Source: Atopococcus tabaci DSM 17538
GTDB lineage: Bacteria; Bacillota; Bacilli; Lactobacillales; Carnobacteriaceae_A
Assembly (NCBI RefSeq): GCF_000429585.1
Contig: NZ_AUCD01000007.1
Location: 1-56,083, forward strand
DNA: 56,083 nucleotides
Reading direction: 5' to 3'
The notes under the pieces were generated by a model. It did no database searches. It was given only the letters and a program-made list of their open reading frames with translations, and was not told where the DNA came from. How positions within the stretch are numbered: the first letter of the stretch is position 1; each line of letters opens with the position of its first letter. Below are positions 40,589 to 49,730 of the stretch, piece by piece. Made by a program: the position numbers and the translations under genes.

Positions 40589-41780
40589 TCGTATTCGATT
40601 CCTCACTTTCTTTAGCCAAAGCGGCGATGACAAAGCTTCTTACGACGATGCCCTGAAGTTTTCCATCTTCCACAACTGCGACTGGTGTTTGAATGTTGTG
40701 AATCAGGTCAAACAACTCATTCACGAGTGCTTTACGAGGTACTTGCGGGATGTCTGTGTGCAAGATGCTGGTCAAGTCGGTGTTGCCTTGTTTGACAGCA
40801 GCTGCCACTTCTTCGTCCGTCACATAACCGCGGAGTGTACGGTCTTTGTCAACGACCAACATGTTGGACAATCCTTCTTGCTGCATACGCTGCAATGCCA
40901 CACGTGGGCCGGCTTGACCCAATGTCAGGAAGGTAGGACGTTCCATGATGTTCTCGGCGGTCAATACTTTCGCACGGTCGACGTCTTCTACGAAACGTTG
41001 AACATACTCGTTCGCCGGGTTGGTCAAGATTTCTTCACCGGTTCCGATTTGGACGACTTCTCCGTCTTTCATGATGGCGATACGGTCGCCCAGGCGGAGA
41101 GACTCGTTCAAGTCGTGGGTGATGAAGATGATGGTTTTGTTCATGTTCTTTTGCATTTCAATCAATTCGTCCTGCATGTCGCGGCGGATCAATGGGTCCA
41201 AGGCAGAGAACGCCTCGTCCATCAAGAGGATTTCCGGGTCATTTGCCAATGCACGCGCCAATCCGACACGCTGCTGCATCCCACCGGAAAGCTGGTTTGG
41301 ATATTGGTCTTTGTAAGGAAGGAGTCCGGCATTTTCCAAAGCTTTCTCCGCTTTTTTCTGACGAGTTTCTTTGTCGATGCCTTGGACTTCCAGTCCGTAC
41401 TCGGTGTTTTTAAGGATGGTGCGGTGCGGGAAGAGTCCGAAGTTCTGGAAAACCATGCTGATTTTCTTTCTTCTGACTTCACGCAGTTCTTGTTCGTTCA
41501 TGGTGGAGATGTTTTCTCCATCGATATAGATGTTTCCTTCTGTCGGTTCAATCAATCGGTTCAGCATACGCACCAATGTGGATTTTCCACTTCCGGAAAG
41601 CCCCATGATGACAAAAATTTCTCCTTCTTCTACAGAAAAGTTTGCTCTGTTGACACCAACCGTTGCACCTGTCTGTTTCAAAATTTCTTCTTTGGATTTT
41701 CCTTCACGGACAAGTTTCAATGCTTGTTCTTCGCGTCGCCCAAAGATTTTGACGAGGTTTTCTACTTTTACCTTGGCCAA
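40581..41780 (-). CDS. opuAA: Glycine betaine ABC transporter ATP-binding protein OpuAA
   Basis: 399 residues from TTG 41780 (GGGGG upstream). The N-terminal helix region [20 protein letters not shown] is typical of ProV/OpuAA. Walker [10 protein letters not shown] (60-68), signature LSGGMQQR, Walker [12 protein letters not shown] and switch His FITHD are all intact. The C-terminal part (about 275-390) holds two CBS domains that in OpuA sense ionic strength or c-di-AMP, so activity is probably gated by osmotic conditions. First gene of opuAA-opuAB-opuAC. The promoter region is shared with thlA, transcribed the other way. Confidence 0.93.
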   Translation of the reverse strand: MAKVKVENLVKIFGRREEQALKLVREGKSKEEILKQTGATVGVNRANFSVEEGEIFVIMGLSGSGKSTLVRMLNRLIEPTEGNIYIDGENISTMNEQELREVRRKKISMVFQNFGLFPHRTILKNTEYGLEVQGIDKETRQKKAEKALENAGLLPYKDQYPNQLSGGMQQRVGLARALANDPEILLMDEAFSALDPLIRRDMQDELIEMQKNMNKTIIFITHDLNESLRLGDRIAIMKDGEVVQIGTGEEILTNPANEYVQRFVEDVDRAKVLTAENIMERPTFLTLGQAGPRVALQRMQQEGLSNMLVVDKDRTLRGYVTDEEVAAAVKQGNTDLTSILHTDIPQVPRKALVNELFDLIHNIQTPVAVVEDGKLQGIVVRSFVIAALAKESEESNTNG

Positions 41781-41922
41781 TGTATTTCCCCCATTTCTTT
41801 TTTTAAGTTATTGCTTGTTTCAAAGTTGCTCACGTCGTTTTCAAAGTTACACGGCGTCTCTTGTAAATTTCACACATACATAACCGTAACAAAAACGAAA
41901 TCACATGTAAAATGAAAGGTTC

Positions 41923-41949
41923 TGAAAACATTGGTGTGGAGCGTTTTCA
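41923..41949. promoter_or_regulatory. Inverted repeat TGAAAAC-N13-GTTTTCA in the opuA-thlA intergenic region
   Basis: Seven-bp perfect arms with a 13-bp spacer, about 145 bp upstream of opuAA and 185 bp upstream of the thiolase. It may be an operator for an osmotic or fatty-acid regulator. No strong consensus promoter was identified in the 350-bp gap 41781-42131, only AT-rich sequence and a short leader frame at 42082. Confidence 0.3.
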
Positions 41950-42081
41950 ATTGTTTACATATAAGGACTATGAGAGTTTTATTAGAAATGAAGAATCTGT
42001 GTTATTTATGGCTTTATTTAAGCATAGGAGGCGCAATTAAGCAATTTCTTAAACTTTTAAAGGTATGATAGGAGGCAGAAA

Positions 42082-42099
42082 ATGAAAAACCATCATTAG
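42082..42099 (+). CDS. Possible 5-codon leader peptide MKNHH
   Basis: ATAGGAGGCAGAAAATG is a better ribosome site than that of the thiolase itself, but the frame stops after ATG AAA AAC CAT CAT. Its stop is 32 bp before the thlA ATG. It may be a regulatory leader frame, or the relic of a start. Confidence 0.3.
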   Translation: MKNHH

Positions 42100-42131
42100 A
42101 GAAAAAGAAACAGACAGAAGGGAAGAAAAAG

Positions 42132-43346
42132 ATGACCAAAGTATTTATCGCTGGAGCCAAACGGACTCCGATCGGTTCTTTTTTAGGCGCGTTGAAAGAT
42201 GTGCCGGCTGGAGAGTTGGGAAGTTATGCCGTCAAAGGTGTGTTGGACCAAAGCGGCATCAACCCGGATGACATCGATGAAGTGGTATTGGGGAATGTGT
42301 TGCCTGCAGGGCAAGGGCAAGGGGTTGCGCGACAAGCGTCCATCAAAGCCGGCATCGGGAAACACGTCCCGGCGTATTCATTGAACATGGTGTGCGGCAG
42401 CGGCATGAAGACCGTCATGAATGCCTACCTTGGCATCAAAGCAGGCGAGTACAACGCCATCGTGGCCGGCGGGGTGGAATCGATGAGTCAAGCACCTTAT
42501 TTGATTCCATACACTGCCCGCACCGGCAACAAGATGGGCGGATTTGAGACCATCGACCACATGCTTCACGATGCGCTGACCGATGCGTTTGAAGGATACC
42601 ACATGGGCGTCACGGCGGAAAACATCGTCGAACAATACGGATTTTCTCGTGAAGAACAAGACGAATTCGCGTGGGCTTCCCAACAAAAAGCCATTGCAGC
42701 GGTCGACAACGGGGAATTCAAAGATGAAATCGTTCCGGTCGAAACCACTGTCAAACGGGAAACCGTTGTGATAGACACGGATGAATACCCGAACCGCAGA
42801 ACGAATTTGGAAAAATTAAGCAAACTGCGCTCGGCTTTCAAAAAAGACGGCACGGTTACAGCGGGCAACGCGTCCGGCATCAACGACGGCGCCAGCGCTA
42901 CGTTAGTGGTTGGAGAAGAATATATGAATGAACACGGGTTGACCCCGCTCGTGGAAATTGTCGGTATCGGTCAAGGTGGAGTGGATCCGTCCATCATGGG
43001 TCTTGGACCAACGCCCGCCATCAAGCAGGCGTTGAAACGTGCCGGATTGGCTTTTGAAGACGTGGACGTATTCGAGTTGAATGAGGCGTTCGCTTCCCAA
43101 AGTTTGGGCGTCATTCATGAACTGGCGGAAGAATTCGGCGTGGAAAAAGACGCTATCATGGAAAAAACCAACTTGAACGGCGGGGCCATTTCGCTGGGAC
43201 ACCCGGTCGGCGCAAGCGGAAACCGTGTGTTGGTGACGCTGATCCATACGATGAAGAGAAGAGGCTTGAAATACGGTGTGGCTTCCCTCTGCATCGGCGG
43301 CGGCATGGGCGCTGCGATTGTCGTGAAGAACACTGAAGTGGAATAA
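42132..43346 (+). CDS. thlA: Acetyl-CoA C-acetyltransferase (thiolase)
   Basis: 404 residues. It joins two acetyl-CoA into acetoacetyl-CoA, feeding the mevalonate route or reverse beta-oxidation. Catalytic residues: Cys88 in NMVCGSGMKTV, His in ISLGHPVGASGNR, and the second Cys in SLCIGGGMGAAI; FELNEAFASQSL is the conserved NEAFA loop. Length and motifs fit biosynthetic thiolases. The start ATG has a modest site (GAAGGGAAG) upstream. Monocistronic, with a strong terminator after it. No HMG-CoA synthase gene is next to it. Confidence 0.93.
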   Translation: MTKVFIAGAKRTPIGSFLGALKDVPAGELGSYAVKGVLDQSGINPDDIDEVVLGNVLPAGQGQGVARQASIKAGIGKHVPAYSLNMVCGSGMKTVMNAYLGIKAGEYNAIVAGGVESMSQAPYLIPYTARTGNKMGGFETIDHMLHDALTDAFEGYHMGVTAENIVEQYGFSREEQDEFAWASQQKAIAAVDNGEFKDEIVPVETTVKRETVVIDTDEYPNRRTNLEKLSKLRSAFKKDGTVTAGNASGINDGASATLVVGEEYMNEHGLTPLVEIVGIGQGGVDPSIMGLGPTPAIKQALKRAGLAFEDVDVFELNEAFASQSLGVIHELAEEFGVEKDAIMEKTNLNGGAISLGHPVGASGNRVLVTLIHTMKRRGLKYGVASLCIGGGMGAAIVVKNTEVE

Positions 43347-43351
43347 AACAA

Positions 43352-43389
43352 CAGACCCGGAAGTCGTATGCGGCTCCGGGTCTGGTTTT
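43352..43389 (+). terminator. Terminator of the thiolase gene
   Basis: CAGACCCGGA pairs with TCCGGGTCTG around a 13-nt loop, followed by GTTTT. Confidence 0.8.
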
Positions 43390-43423
43390 GTGTGATACAA
43401 GCGGGTAAGGGAGCGGCTCTCCG

Positions 43424-43557
43424 ACAAAGAATGTGCAAAATAAAGTTCTTTGTCGAATAGAGGGCTTTTCTTCCACAAAGAAGTCCTCGTTTTCCAAATC
43501 TTTGTCGTAGAGAAGCGAGCTCTCCAACAAAGAAACCCAAAAACGGATATTCTTTGT
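43424..43557. repeat. Intergenic alternating-hairpin cassette, locus B (word ACAAAGAA)
   Basis: ACAAAGAA at 43424, 43475 and 43527; TTCTTTGT at 43446 and 43550, with the variant ATCTTTGT at 43498. Unit spacing is 51 then 52 bp, identical to locus A. The sequence between a right arm and the next left arm is itself partly conserved (TCGAATAGAGGGCTTTTCTTCC, TCGTAGAGAAGC...GCTCTCC, and GAGCGGCTCTCC before the first unit) and can fold as an inner hairpin, like the TTGAGAAGCC core of locus D. It lies between the thiolase terminator and the FGGY-kinase terminator. Confidence 0.85.
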
Positions 43558-43583
43558 CAAAGACCCCTTTTTTACTCAGCCCC

Positions 43584-43631
43584 AAAAGGGTCACTTATCC
43601 GTGAAGGGTATCTCTACGGACAAGTGAGCTT
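43584..43631 (-). terminator. Terminator of the FGGY kinase gene
   Basis: On the minus strand TCACTTGTCCGT pairs with ACGGATAAGTGA (one mismatch) around a 13-nt loop, then CCCTTTT. It starts directly after the stop codon. Confidence 0.65.
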
Positions 43632-45137
43632 TTAGTTGTGTTCTGTCAACAGGTTGTTCATCTCACGAATGTGGGCGCCCATCTTTTGGTAAAGCGGAAT
43701 GATGTTCCGGTATTCATTCACTGCTTCCGGATTGGGTTGCAAGGCATCTTTCTGTGCCGTCGATTCATTGACAGTACCATCCAGGCCGATCAGCACCGCC
43801 CCTAAACAGGAACTCTCAAACTCTTCGGGCAGGTAAACGGTTTGTCCAAAGATATCTGCCAACATCTGTTTCCATAAGGCGGAATTCAAAAATCCGCCGG
43901 TCGCTTTGATGGATGTGGACGGGCCGCCGACCTCTTGGATGATCTCCCAGACTTTATACAGGTTGAACAACGCCCCTTCCATAGCGGCGCGCACCATGTG
44001 GCCGGATTTGTGGAACGATGACAGGCCGACGTAACTGCCTTTGGCTTCCGGATCCCAGAGCGGAGCCCGTTCGCCGTTGATATAAGGATAGAAAAACAAC
44101 TTGTCGGCTCCTGCAGGCACTTTTTCCGCCAAGCGGTTCATCTGGTCCAGCTCGCTCAAAAACTGTTCGCTTTCTCCGTAAACGCCGTTTGGATACAAGA
44201 CGGAAGACAGCCAAGACATGACGTTGCCGCCGTTGTTTACTGCGCCCCCGATGACCCAGCGGTTTTTGGATAAGTAATAACAAAACGTCCGGCCTTCCGG
44301 ATCCAATACAATGCGGTCGGTGACCATGCGGATGGCGCCGCTCGTGCCGATGGTGATGGCTGTTTCCCCGGTGTCCACCGCGCCGACCCCCAGATTGGAC
44401 AAACACCCATCACTGGCGCCGATTACAAGAATGGTATCAGGAGCGATGTGCATTTGCCGGGCGGCATCCGTGTCGATGCCTTCCCATGTGTGCGTCACGT
44501 CAACGGTTTCCGGCAAGGAAGACTTGTCGATGCCGGCCATCGCCAAAATGTCTTCATCCCACTCGAGTCGGTGGATGTTGAACAACCCGGTAGCGGAAGC
44601 CAATGAGTAATCGACTTTGAACTCGCCGGTCAACTTGTGCAAGACGTATTCTTTGATGCCGATGATTTTTTCCGTCTGGGCAAACACCTCCGGCCGGGTT
44701 TCCTTCAGCCACAGAACTTTGCTCAAAGGCGTCATCGAATGGACTGGTGTGCCGGTTTTTTTATACAACGCTTTCCAATCCGTTGTTTCTTTCAGCTGTT
44801 TCACAATGTCGGCAGAGCGGTTGTCCGCCCAAATGATGCAGTTCGTCAGCAAGTCCTGGTTTTTGTCTAGGAAAATGACGCTGTGCATGGCGCTGGAAAA
44901 AGAGAGAAAACGGATTTTGTCGGACAGCTCTTTGTTTTTGTCCATCAATCCCCGAACCGCCGCCAATACGGCTTGAAGAATGGCTTCAGGATTTTGTTCC
45001 GCCATCCCGTCTTCCAGTTGGATGACGTCGTATCCTTCGTTCGTGCTGTCCAATACATTCAAATATGGGTCATACAGCACCGCTTTCGTGCTGGTAGTGC
45101 CGATATCAACTCCGATTGTGTACTGCTTGTCGTTCAC
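43632..45137 (-). CDS. gntK: FGGY-family carbohydrate kinase, probable gluconokinase
   Basis: 501 residues from GTG 45137 (GAAGGAGGAG upstream). FGGY fold: IGVDIGTTSTKAVLYD phosphate loop, FSSAMHSVIFLDKNQDLLTNCIIWADNRS, the catalytic Asp in VIGASDGCLSNLGVGAVD, TIGTSGAIRMVTDR, ERAPLWDPEAKGSYVGLS and IKATGGFLNSALWKQMLADI. The SSAMHSV and RAPLWDPEAKG segments are typical of gluconokinase/xylulokinase members; gluconate is the best guess. No gluconate permease or 6-phosphogluconate dehydrogenase gene is adjacent. The frame extends upstream in antisense to the PPK2 leader, but that is not coding. It is divergent from ppk2. Confidence 0.85.
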   Translation of the reverse strand: MNDKQYTIGVDIGTTSTKAVLYDPYLNVLDSTNEGYDVIQLEDGMAEQNPEAILQAVLAAVRGLMDKNKELSDKIRFLSFSSAMHSVIFLDKNQDLLTNCIIWADNRSADIVKQLKETTDWKALYKKTGTPVHSMTPLSKVLWLKETRPEVFAQTEKIIGIKEYVLHKLTGEFKVDYSLASATGLFNIHRLEWDEDILAMAGIDKSSLPETVDVTHTWEGIDTDAARQMHIAPDTILVIGASDGCLSNLGVGAVDTGETAITIGTSGAIRMVTDRIVLDPEGRTFCYYLSKNRWVIGGAVNNGGNVMSWLSSVLYPNGVYGESEQFLSELDQMNRLAEKVPAGADKLFFYPYINGERAPLWDPEAKGSYVGLSSFHKSGHMVRAAMEGALFNLYKVWEIIQEVGGPSTSIKATGGFLNSALWKQMLADIFGQTVYLPEEFESSCLGAVLIGLDGTVNESTAQKDALQPNPEAVNEYRNIIPLYQKMGAHIREMNNLLTEHN

Positions 45138-45300
45138 CCGCTGCTCCTCCTTCTGATTCACCTTCTCTTCATTATACTGAAGAAAAAGAGGAACAACAAC
45201 GAAGCGTTTCCAGAATGGAAGGTGAAATGTTTCCAAATTCTTCTCAATTGTTGGAAAATGAAGGTGTGAAAGTTGGAAGAACAAACAAGGAGGAACGCAG

Positions 45301-46167
45301 ATGGAACTAGATATCACTCAATTTCGAGTAAACGGCGAAACAGAAGTGGACTTAAGCCAAACAAGTGTCATTAAAGACCTTTCGATTACCGAAGAAGAGA
45401 TTCGAGATGATTTGATTCCGAAAAGCATAGACAAACTGAGGGACCTCCAAGTGAAACTGTTTGCGGAAGAAAAACAAGGCATCCTCGTTGTGTTGCAGGC
45501 AATGGATGCAGCCGGGAAAGACGAAGCCATCACCTTTATCTTCTCCAAACTTTCCGCGCAGGGACTCCGGAGCAGCTCCTTCAAGAAGCCGACTGATTTG
45601 GATTTGAAACACGATTACTTGTGGCGGTTCCAACCGGCCATGCCGGAGCGCGGCGAAATCTCCATTTTGAACCGTTCGTATTATGAAGAAGTGATCGGTG
45701 CCAGGGTGCAGGGACAGTTGGAAGAAGAGCCAATACCGGAAAATAAGGTGAATGAAGACATTTGGGACATCCGCTACCGGCAGTTGCGGGACTTTGAGCG
45801 CTACCTCACCGAGAACGGGTTTCCGGTCGTCAAGTTCTTCTTGAACGTCAGCAAAGACGTCCAAAAAGACCGGCTGTTGGAACGCATGAAAGACAAGGAG
45901 AAAAACTGGGACTTCTCGTTCAGCGATGTGGAAGACCGCGACAAGTGGGACGATTTTCAAGACGCATTCAAAGACATGATCCGCCACACCGCAACCGACT
46001 ATGCGCCGTGGTACGTGCTGCCGGCGGATGACGAATGGCTGAGCCGTTACTTGATTTCTGAAATCATGGTCGATCAACTCGAAAGACTCGACCCTCAAAA
46101 ACCGGTCATCACTGATGAAGACAGAGAAAAATTGGACGAATACATCAAAAAATTGGAAAACGAATAA
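45301..46167 (+). CDS. ppk2: Polyphosphate kinase 2 family phosphotransferase
   Basis: 288 residues, one PPK2 domain. The Walker A-like loop is QAMDAAGKDEAI (68-74 MDAAGKD). FQPAMPERGEISILNRSYYEEV carries the lid and Walker B region, and later HTATDYAPWYVLPADDEWLSR is typical. PPK2 enzymes transfer phosphate between polyphosphate and nucleotides (ADP or AMP phosphorylation, class I versus III undecided). ATG with AAGGAGGAA upstream. It is divergent from the FGGY kinase; a GC-rich hairpin without a T-tract separates it from the MscS gene downstream. Confidence 0.9.
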   Translation: MELDITQFRVNGETEVDLSQTSVIKDLSITEEEIRDDLIPKSIDKLRDLQVKLFAEEKQGILVVLQAMDAAGKDEAITFIFSKLSAQGLRSSSFKKPTDLDLKHDYLWRFQPAMPERGEISILNRSYYEEVIGARVQGQLEEEPIPENKVNEDIWDIRYRQLRDFERYLTENGFPVVKFFLNVSKDVQKDRLLERMKDKEKNWDFSFSDVEDRDKWDDFQDAFKDMIRHTATDYAPWYVLPADDEWLSRYLISEIMVDQLERLDPQKPVITDEDREKLDEYIKKLENE

Positions 46168-46180
46168 CCCATTCACAAAG

Positions 46181-46205
46181 GCCTTGCCGACACGCCCGGC
46201 GAGGC
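46181..46205 (+). terminator. GC-rich hairpin after ppk2 (no clear T-tract)
   Basis: GCCTTGCCG pairs with CGGCGAGGC (one G:U) around a 7-nt loop, then ATTGTG. It may attenuate read-through into mscS, but lacks the T-run of a good terminator. Confidence 0.4.
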
Positions 46206-46234
46206 ATTGTGCCGTAAGTGAGGGGGGAGAGTGG

Positions 46235-47137
46235 ATGGAGAGCATCAGAGAATTTTTGACGTCGTATCCATTATTGGTCAACCTTTTTTGGATTGCTCTG
46301 ATTGCGACGATTTTGTATTTCTTGAGAAAAACGGTGTTGAATCGGTTGTATCCTCATATGAGGGAATCGAGCAGCTGGTATGCTGTCCGGAAAATCGCGA
46401 CGTGGATCAGCAACACCATCATCGTGTTGTTCGTGGTATATGCCTTTGGAGACAATTTGAGAGGATTTTCCACGACGCTCGGCCTCGCGGGTGCGGGAAT
46501 CACCTATGCGCTTCGGGAGGTCATTGTCAGTTTTGCCGGTTGGTTTGCGATTATGTTCGGTGATTTCTTCAAAACCGGAGACCGGGTGCTCTTGGGAGGC
46601 ATCAAAGGGGACGTGGTGGACATCGGACTGCTTCGGACGACCTTGATGGAAATGGGCGAGTGGGTCAACGGCGACCAGTACACCGGACGAATTGTCCGGG
46701 TGGCAAACAGTTATATATTCAATTCTCCTGTTTACAACTACACCGCGTACTTCAATTTTTTATGGGATGAAATTCATATTCCGATTCGATTCGGAAGTGA
46801 CGTGAAACTGGCGAAAACATTGGTCATGGAGACAGCGGAAGAAATCATTGACCAATATGATGAAGAAGCCGACCTTCAATGGCGGAACATGCGGCGCCGC
46901 TACCGTCTTGAAAATGCCTCGATTGAACCGCAAGTCTTCGTTTCCTTCGATGACAATTGGATTGAAGTCAGCCTGCGGTACATCGTAAAAAATAAAAGAC
47001 GCCGCGGGACACGCGATGAATTGTTTTCCCGGCTGTTAAAAAAATTCGAAGAGGCGGGAGACAGCATACAATTAGCGTCTGAAACAATAGAGGTTGTGCG
47101 CAGTCAAACTCTCCAGACAGATGAAGACAATCAGTGA
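46235..47137 (+). CDS. MscS-family mechanosensitive channel
   Basis: 300 residues from ATG 46235 (AGGGGGGAGA upstream). Three N-terminal helices: LLVNLFWIALIATILYFL, ISNTIIVLFVVYAFG and the pore helix region STTLGLAGAGITYALREVIVS. The beta domain FAIMFGDFFKTGDRVLLGGIKGDVVDIGLLRTTL is the MscS hallmark (F-K-x-GDxV...G.V..I). The C-terminal domain is about 110 residues. It opens under membrane tension to release osmolytes; together with OpuA it gives the window both uptake and release of solutes. Upstream in-frame codons overlapping ppk2 are not used. Confidence 0.87.
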   Translation: MESIREFLTSYPLLVNLFWIALIATILYFLRKTVLNRLYPHMRESSSWYAVRKIATWISNTIIVLFVVYAFGDNLRGFSTTLGLAGAGITYALREVIVSFAGWFAIMFGDFFKTGDRVLLGGIKGDVVDIGLLRTTLMEMGEWVNGDQYTGRIVRVANSYIFNSPVYNYTAYFNFLWDEIHIPIRFGSDVKLAKTLVMETAEEIIDQYDEEADLQWRNMRRRYRLENASIEPQVFVSFDDNWIEVSLRYIVKNKRRRGTRDELFSRLLKKFEEAGDSIQLASETIEVVRSQTLQTDEDNQ

Positions 47138-47226
47138 ACCGTCATAGAGGCAGTTCTTTTTTTTGGAATATTCCACTTTCTATTTGCTTGCGGTAAACTA
47201 GTAGTAATAAACAAATCAGAAAGTGG

Positions 47227-48984
47227 GTGAAGGCTATTTTTTCTTTGTTTGTCTTAATGTTGGAGCGGGCAGGATTGATTATTATTCTGGCATACCTTTT
47301 GGTCAACATCCCGTCGTTCCAAAACTTGGTGGATGAGCGCTGGCAGTTGGACGCTAAGGTCGGGTTGATTTTGATTTTTGGACTTTTCGCCGTCATCTCC
47401 AACTTCACGGGAGTGGAAATTCAAAGCAGTCAGGTGATCCTCGATCAATTATTCTCGCCGCTCTCTCCAGAATCGTCTCTCGCCAATACACGCGTGCTGA
47501 CCATCGGGGTTTCCGGCATCATCGGCGGACCGATTGTGGGAGTGATGGTGGGACTCATCTCTGCGCTCATCCGTTTTGGGCAGGGTGGAGCGGATCCGTA
47601 CATTTATGTCGTGTCCTCTTTATTGATCGGGGCCTTTTCCGGGTGGTATGGTCAGCAGTTCATGCAGAAAAAAAGGTGGCCGGACTACAAGGAAGGTGCG
47701 GCAGTAGGAGCATTGATGGAGGTCGTTCAGATGGCGTGTATACTGACGCTGGGGAGTGACTTCGGGAACTCATGGGAGTTGGTCAGTTTCATCATTCTGC
47801 CGATGACGTTGACCAACAGCATCGGCACAGCGATGTTCTTGTTCATCTTGAATTCCACCCGCCGGCAGGAAGAACAAACCCGCGCGGTCCAGACGCACGA
47901 CGTTTTGCAGCTGGCCAACGCGACGCTGCCGTATTTCCGGTCGGGGTTGGACGAAGAATCCTGCGCAAAAGTGGCCGACATCATCCAGCGGTTCATCAAA
48001 GTGGATGCGGTGAGTTTGACGAACCAAGACAGCATCCTGGCACATGTCGGAGCTGCGAGCGACCACCACAAACCGTCCAAAAAAATTGTGACCGATTTGT
48101 CTCGGGAAGTCATCCACACCGGAGAAATTAAAGAAGCCCATTCCCGCGAGGAAATTGGGTGCATGTATCCCGGCTGTCCGTTGGAGGCGGCGATTGTCAT
48201 CCCGCTTAAGGTGAAAGAACGGACGGAGGGTACCTTGAAGCTGTATTTCACCGACAGCGACGAATTGACCTTTGTGGAGCGGCAGTTGGCGGAAGGCTTG
48301 GGGAACATCTTCTCCAGCCAGTTGGAATTGGGGCAGGCGGAGGAAGAATCGAGGCTCTTGCAGGATGCGGAAATCAAATCGTTGCAGGCCCAGGTGAACC
48401 CGCATTTCTTCTTCAATGCATTGAACACCATTTCCGCATTGATCCGCGTGGACAGTGAAAAAGCCCGCACCTTGTTGATTCAATTGAGCCGTTTTTTCCG
48501 CTCCAACCTGCAGGGCGCGCGGACGAATCTCATCCCCCTTTCCAAAGAATTGGAACAGGTGGAAGCGTACCGTCAACTGGAACAGGCTCGGTTTCCGGAG
48601 CGCGTGGAGATGCACATGGATATGGAAGTCGGCGTGGAAGAATCACTGGTTCCACCATTTTTGATTCAAATATTGGTAGAGAATGCCTTCAAGCATGCGT
48701 TCGGGACGAGAAAACAAGGCAATGAAATCCGAGTGGTGATTCGCAAAAGGGAAGGATGCATCCATATCACCGTCAAAGACAACGGATACGGATTGGATGA
48801 GGAAAAAACCCAGAAGATCGGAGAAGTGGCCGTTACATCTGAAAGTGGGACCGGCTCCGCTTTGGAAAATTTGAACAAGCGGCTGGTGAGCCTGTTCGGG
48901 GAAGACAGCAAACTGCAATTTGTTTCTGATGAGAAGGGGACAACCGTGACCTGTACGATTCCGGAGAAAGTAAAGGAGGATTGA
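47227..48984 (+). CDS. lytS: LytS/BtsS-type sensor histidine kinase
   Basis: 585 residues. A 5TMR_LYT membrane domain (about 1-200; NFTGVEIQSSQ, SGIIGGPIVGVMVGLISALIR) is followed by a GAF-like domain (about 225-365, with Cys residues in REEIGCMYPGCPLEAAIV), then the kinase: AQVNPHFFFNALNTISALIR with phospho-accepting His about 392, and ATPase boxes FLIQILVENAFKHAFG and DNGYGLDEEK. This family senses pyruvate-related signals (BtsS, YpdA, B. subtilis LytS). Start GTG 47227 has only a weak site (GAAAGTGG). Its stop overlaps the ribosome site of the response regulator, so the pair is translationally coupled. Confidence 0.9.
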   Translation: MKAIFSLFVLMLERAGLIIILAYLLVNIPSFQNLVDERWQLDAKVGLILIFGLFAVISNFTGVEIQSSQVILDQLFSPLSPESSLANTRVLTIGVSGIIGGPIVGVMVGLISALIRFGQGGADPYIYVVSSLLIGAFSGWYGQQFMQKKRWPDYKEGAAVGALMEVVQMACILTLGSDFGNSWELVSFIILPMTLTNSIGTAMFLFILNSTRRQEEQTRAVQTHDVLQLANATLPYFRSGLDEESCAKVADIIQRFIKVDAVSLTNQDSILAHVGAASDHHKPSKKIVTDLSREVIHTGEIKEAHSREEIGCMYPGCPLEAAIVIPLKVKERTEGTLKLYFTDSDELTFVERQLAEGLGNIFSSQLELGQAEEESRLLQDAEIKSLQAQVNPHFFFNALNTISALIRVDSEKARTLLIQLSRFFRSNLQGARTNLIPLSKELEQVEAYRQLEQARFPERVEMHMDMEVGVEESLVPPFLIQILVENAFKHAFGTRKQGNEIRVVIRKREGCIHITVKDNGYGLDEEKTQKIGEVAVTSESGTGSALENLNKRLVSLFGEDSKLQFVSDEKGTTVTCTIPEKVKED

Positions 48985-48986
48985 GG

Positions 48987-49718
48987 ATGCATACCTTGAT
49001 TGTGGATGACGAACCGTTGGCCAGGAATGAACTGGCGTACTTATTGAATCAATGCGAAGAAATCAGTGCCATTGAAGAAGCGGATTCTATCGCAGGGGCA
49101 CTGGAAAAGCTGCTCCAACACCCGATTGATTTGGTGTTTTTGGACATCCATTTAACCGAAGAAAGCGGCCTGGAACTGGCGGATAAAATCAACCGGATGC
49201 CCAATCCGCCGCTGATCGTGTTCGCAACGGCGTATGACGAATACGCGATTCAGGCATTTGAACAGAACGCACGGGATTATGTGTTGAAACCTTTTGAACT
49301 GGAACGTGTCCGGCAGGCGGTCAACCGGGTGCACGCCACGTGGATGGAATCGCAGACAGTGAAAACACCTACAACAACCGGGAGTGACACCGTTCCGGTG
49401 CAGTCCGAAGAACGGATCTTCATCGTGAAGACGGACACGGTTTTGGCCCTGGAAGTCAACCAGGGTGAGACGACGATTTACACCACCGATAAACAGTACA
49501 TCGTCCACGAACCACTCGCTTTGTGGGAGAAAAAACTGGACGGCGATCCGTTTATGCGGGTGCACCGCTCGTATTTGGTGAATGTGAACCATATCCGGGA
49601 AATCCAGCCTTGGTTTAACCAAACCTATCAGCTCACCATGAGCAACGGGTTGAAAATCCCGGTCAGCCGCTCGTACCTTAAGAGCTTTAGGGAAAAAATG
49701 GACTTGAAAGAAGAATGA
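48987..49718 (+). CDS. lytR: LytTR-type response regulator (LytR/BtsR/YpdB-like)
   Basis: 243 residues from ATG 48987 (AAGGAGG upstream). The receiver domain (1-118) has IVDDEPLARNEL, phospho-accepting Asp53 in VFLDIHLTEESG, and the switch ATAYDEYAIQAFEQNARDYVLKPF. The LytTR DNA-binding domain (about 140-240) has FMRVHRSYLVNVNHIREIQPW and NGLKIPVSRSYLKSFRE. LytTR proteins bind direct repeats placed one or two helical turns apart. Three GCATTT boxes 21 bp apart follow immediately downstream, before the cstA-type gene, which is the likely target. Confidence 0.92.
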   Translation: MHTLIVDDEPLARNELAYLLNQCEEISAIEEADSIAGALEKLLQHPIDLVFLDIHLTEESGLELADKINRMPNPPLIVFATAYDEYAIQAFEQNARDYVLKPFELERVRQAVNRVHATWMESQTVKTPTTTGSDTVPVQSEERIFIVKTDTVLALEVNQGETTIYTTDKQYIVHEPLALWEKKLDGDPFMRVHRSYLVNVNHIREIQPWFNQTYQLTMSNGLKIPVSRSYLKSFREKMDLKEE

Positions 49719-49730
49719 ACGGCTCGCTGT

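Noticed and set aside
40326-41915. Long plus-strand open frame (529 codons) across the opuA genes
   Set aside because: Antisense to opuAA/opuAB, whose motifs are complete. The composition (Phe/Cys/His-rich) is typical of a shadow frame.
43584-43631. A sixth repeat-cassette unit (TCACTTATCCGT/ACGGACAAGTGA)
   Set aside because: It is a single hairpin directly after the FGGY-kinase stop with a T-tail on the minus strand, so it is better explained as that gene's terminator.
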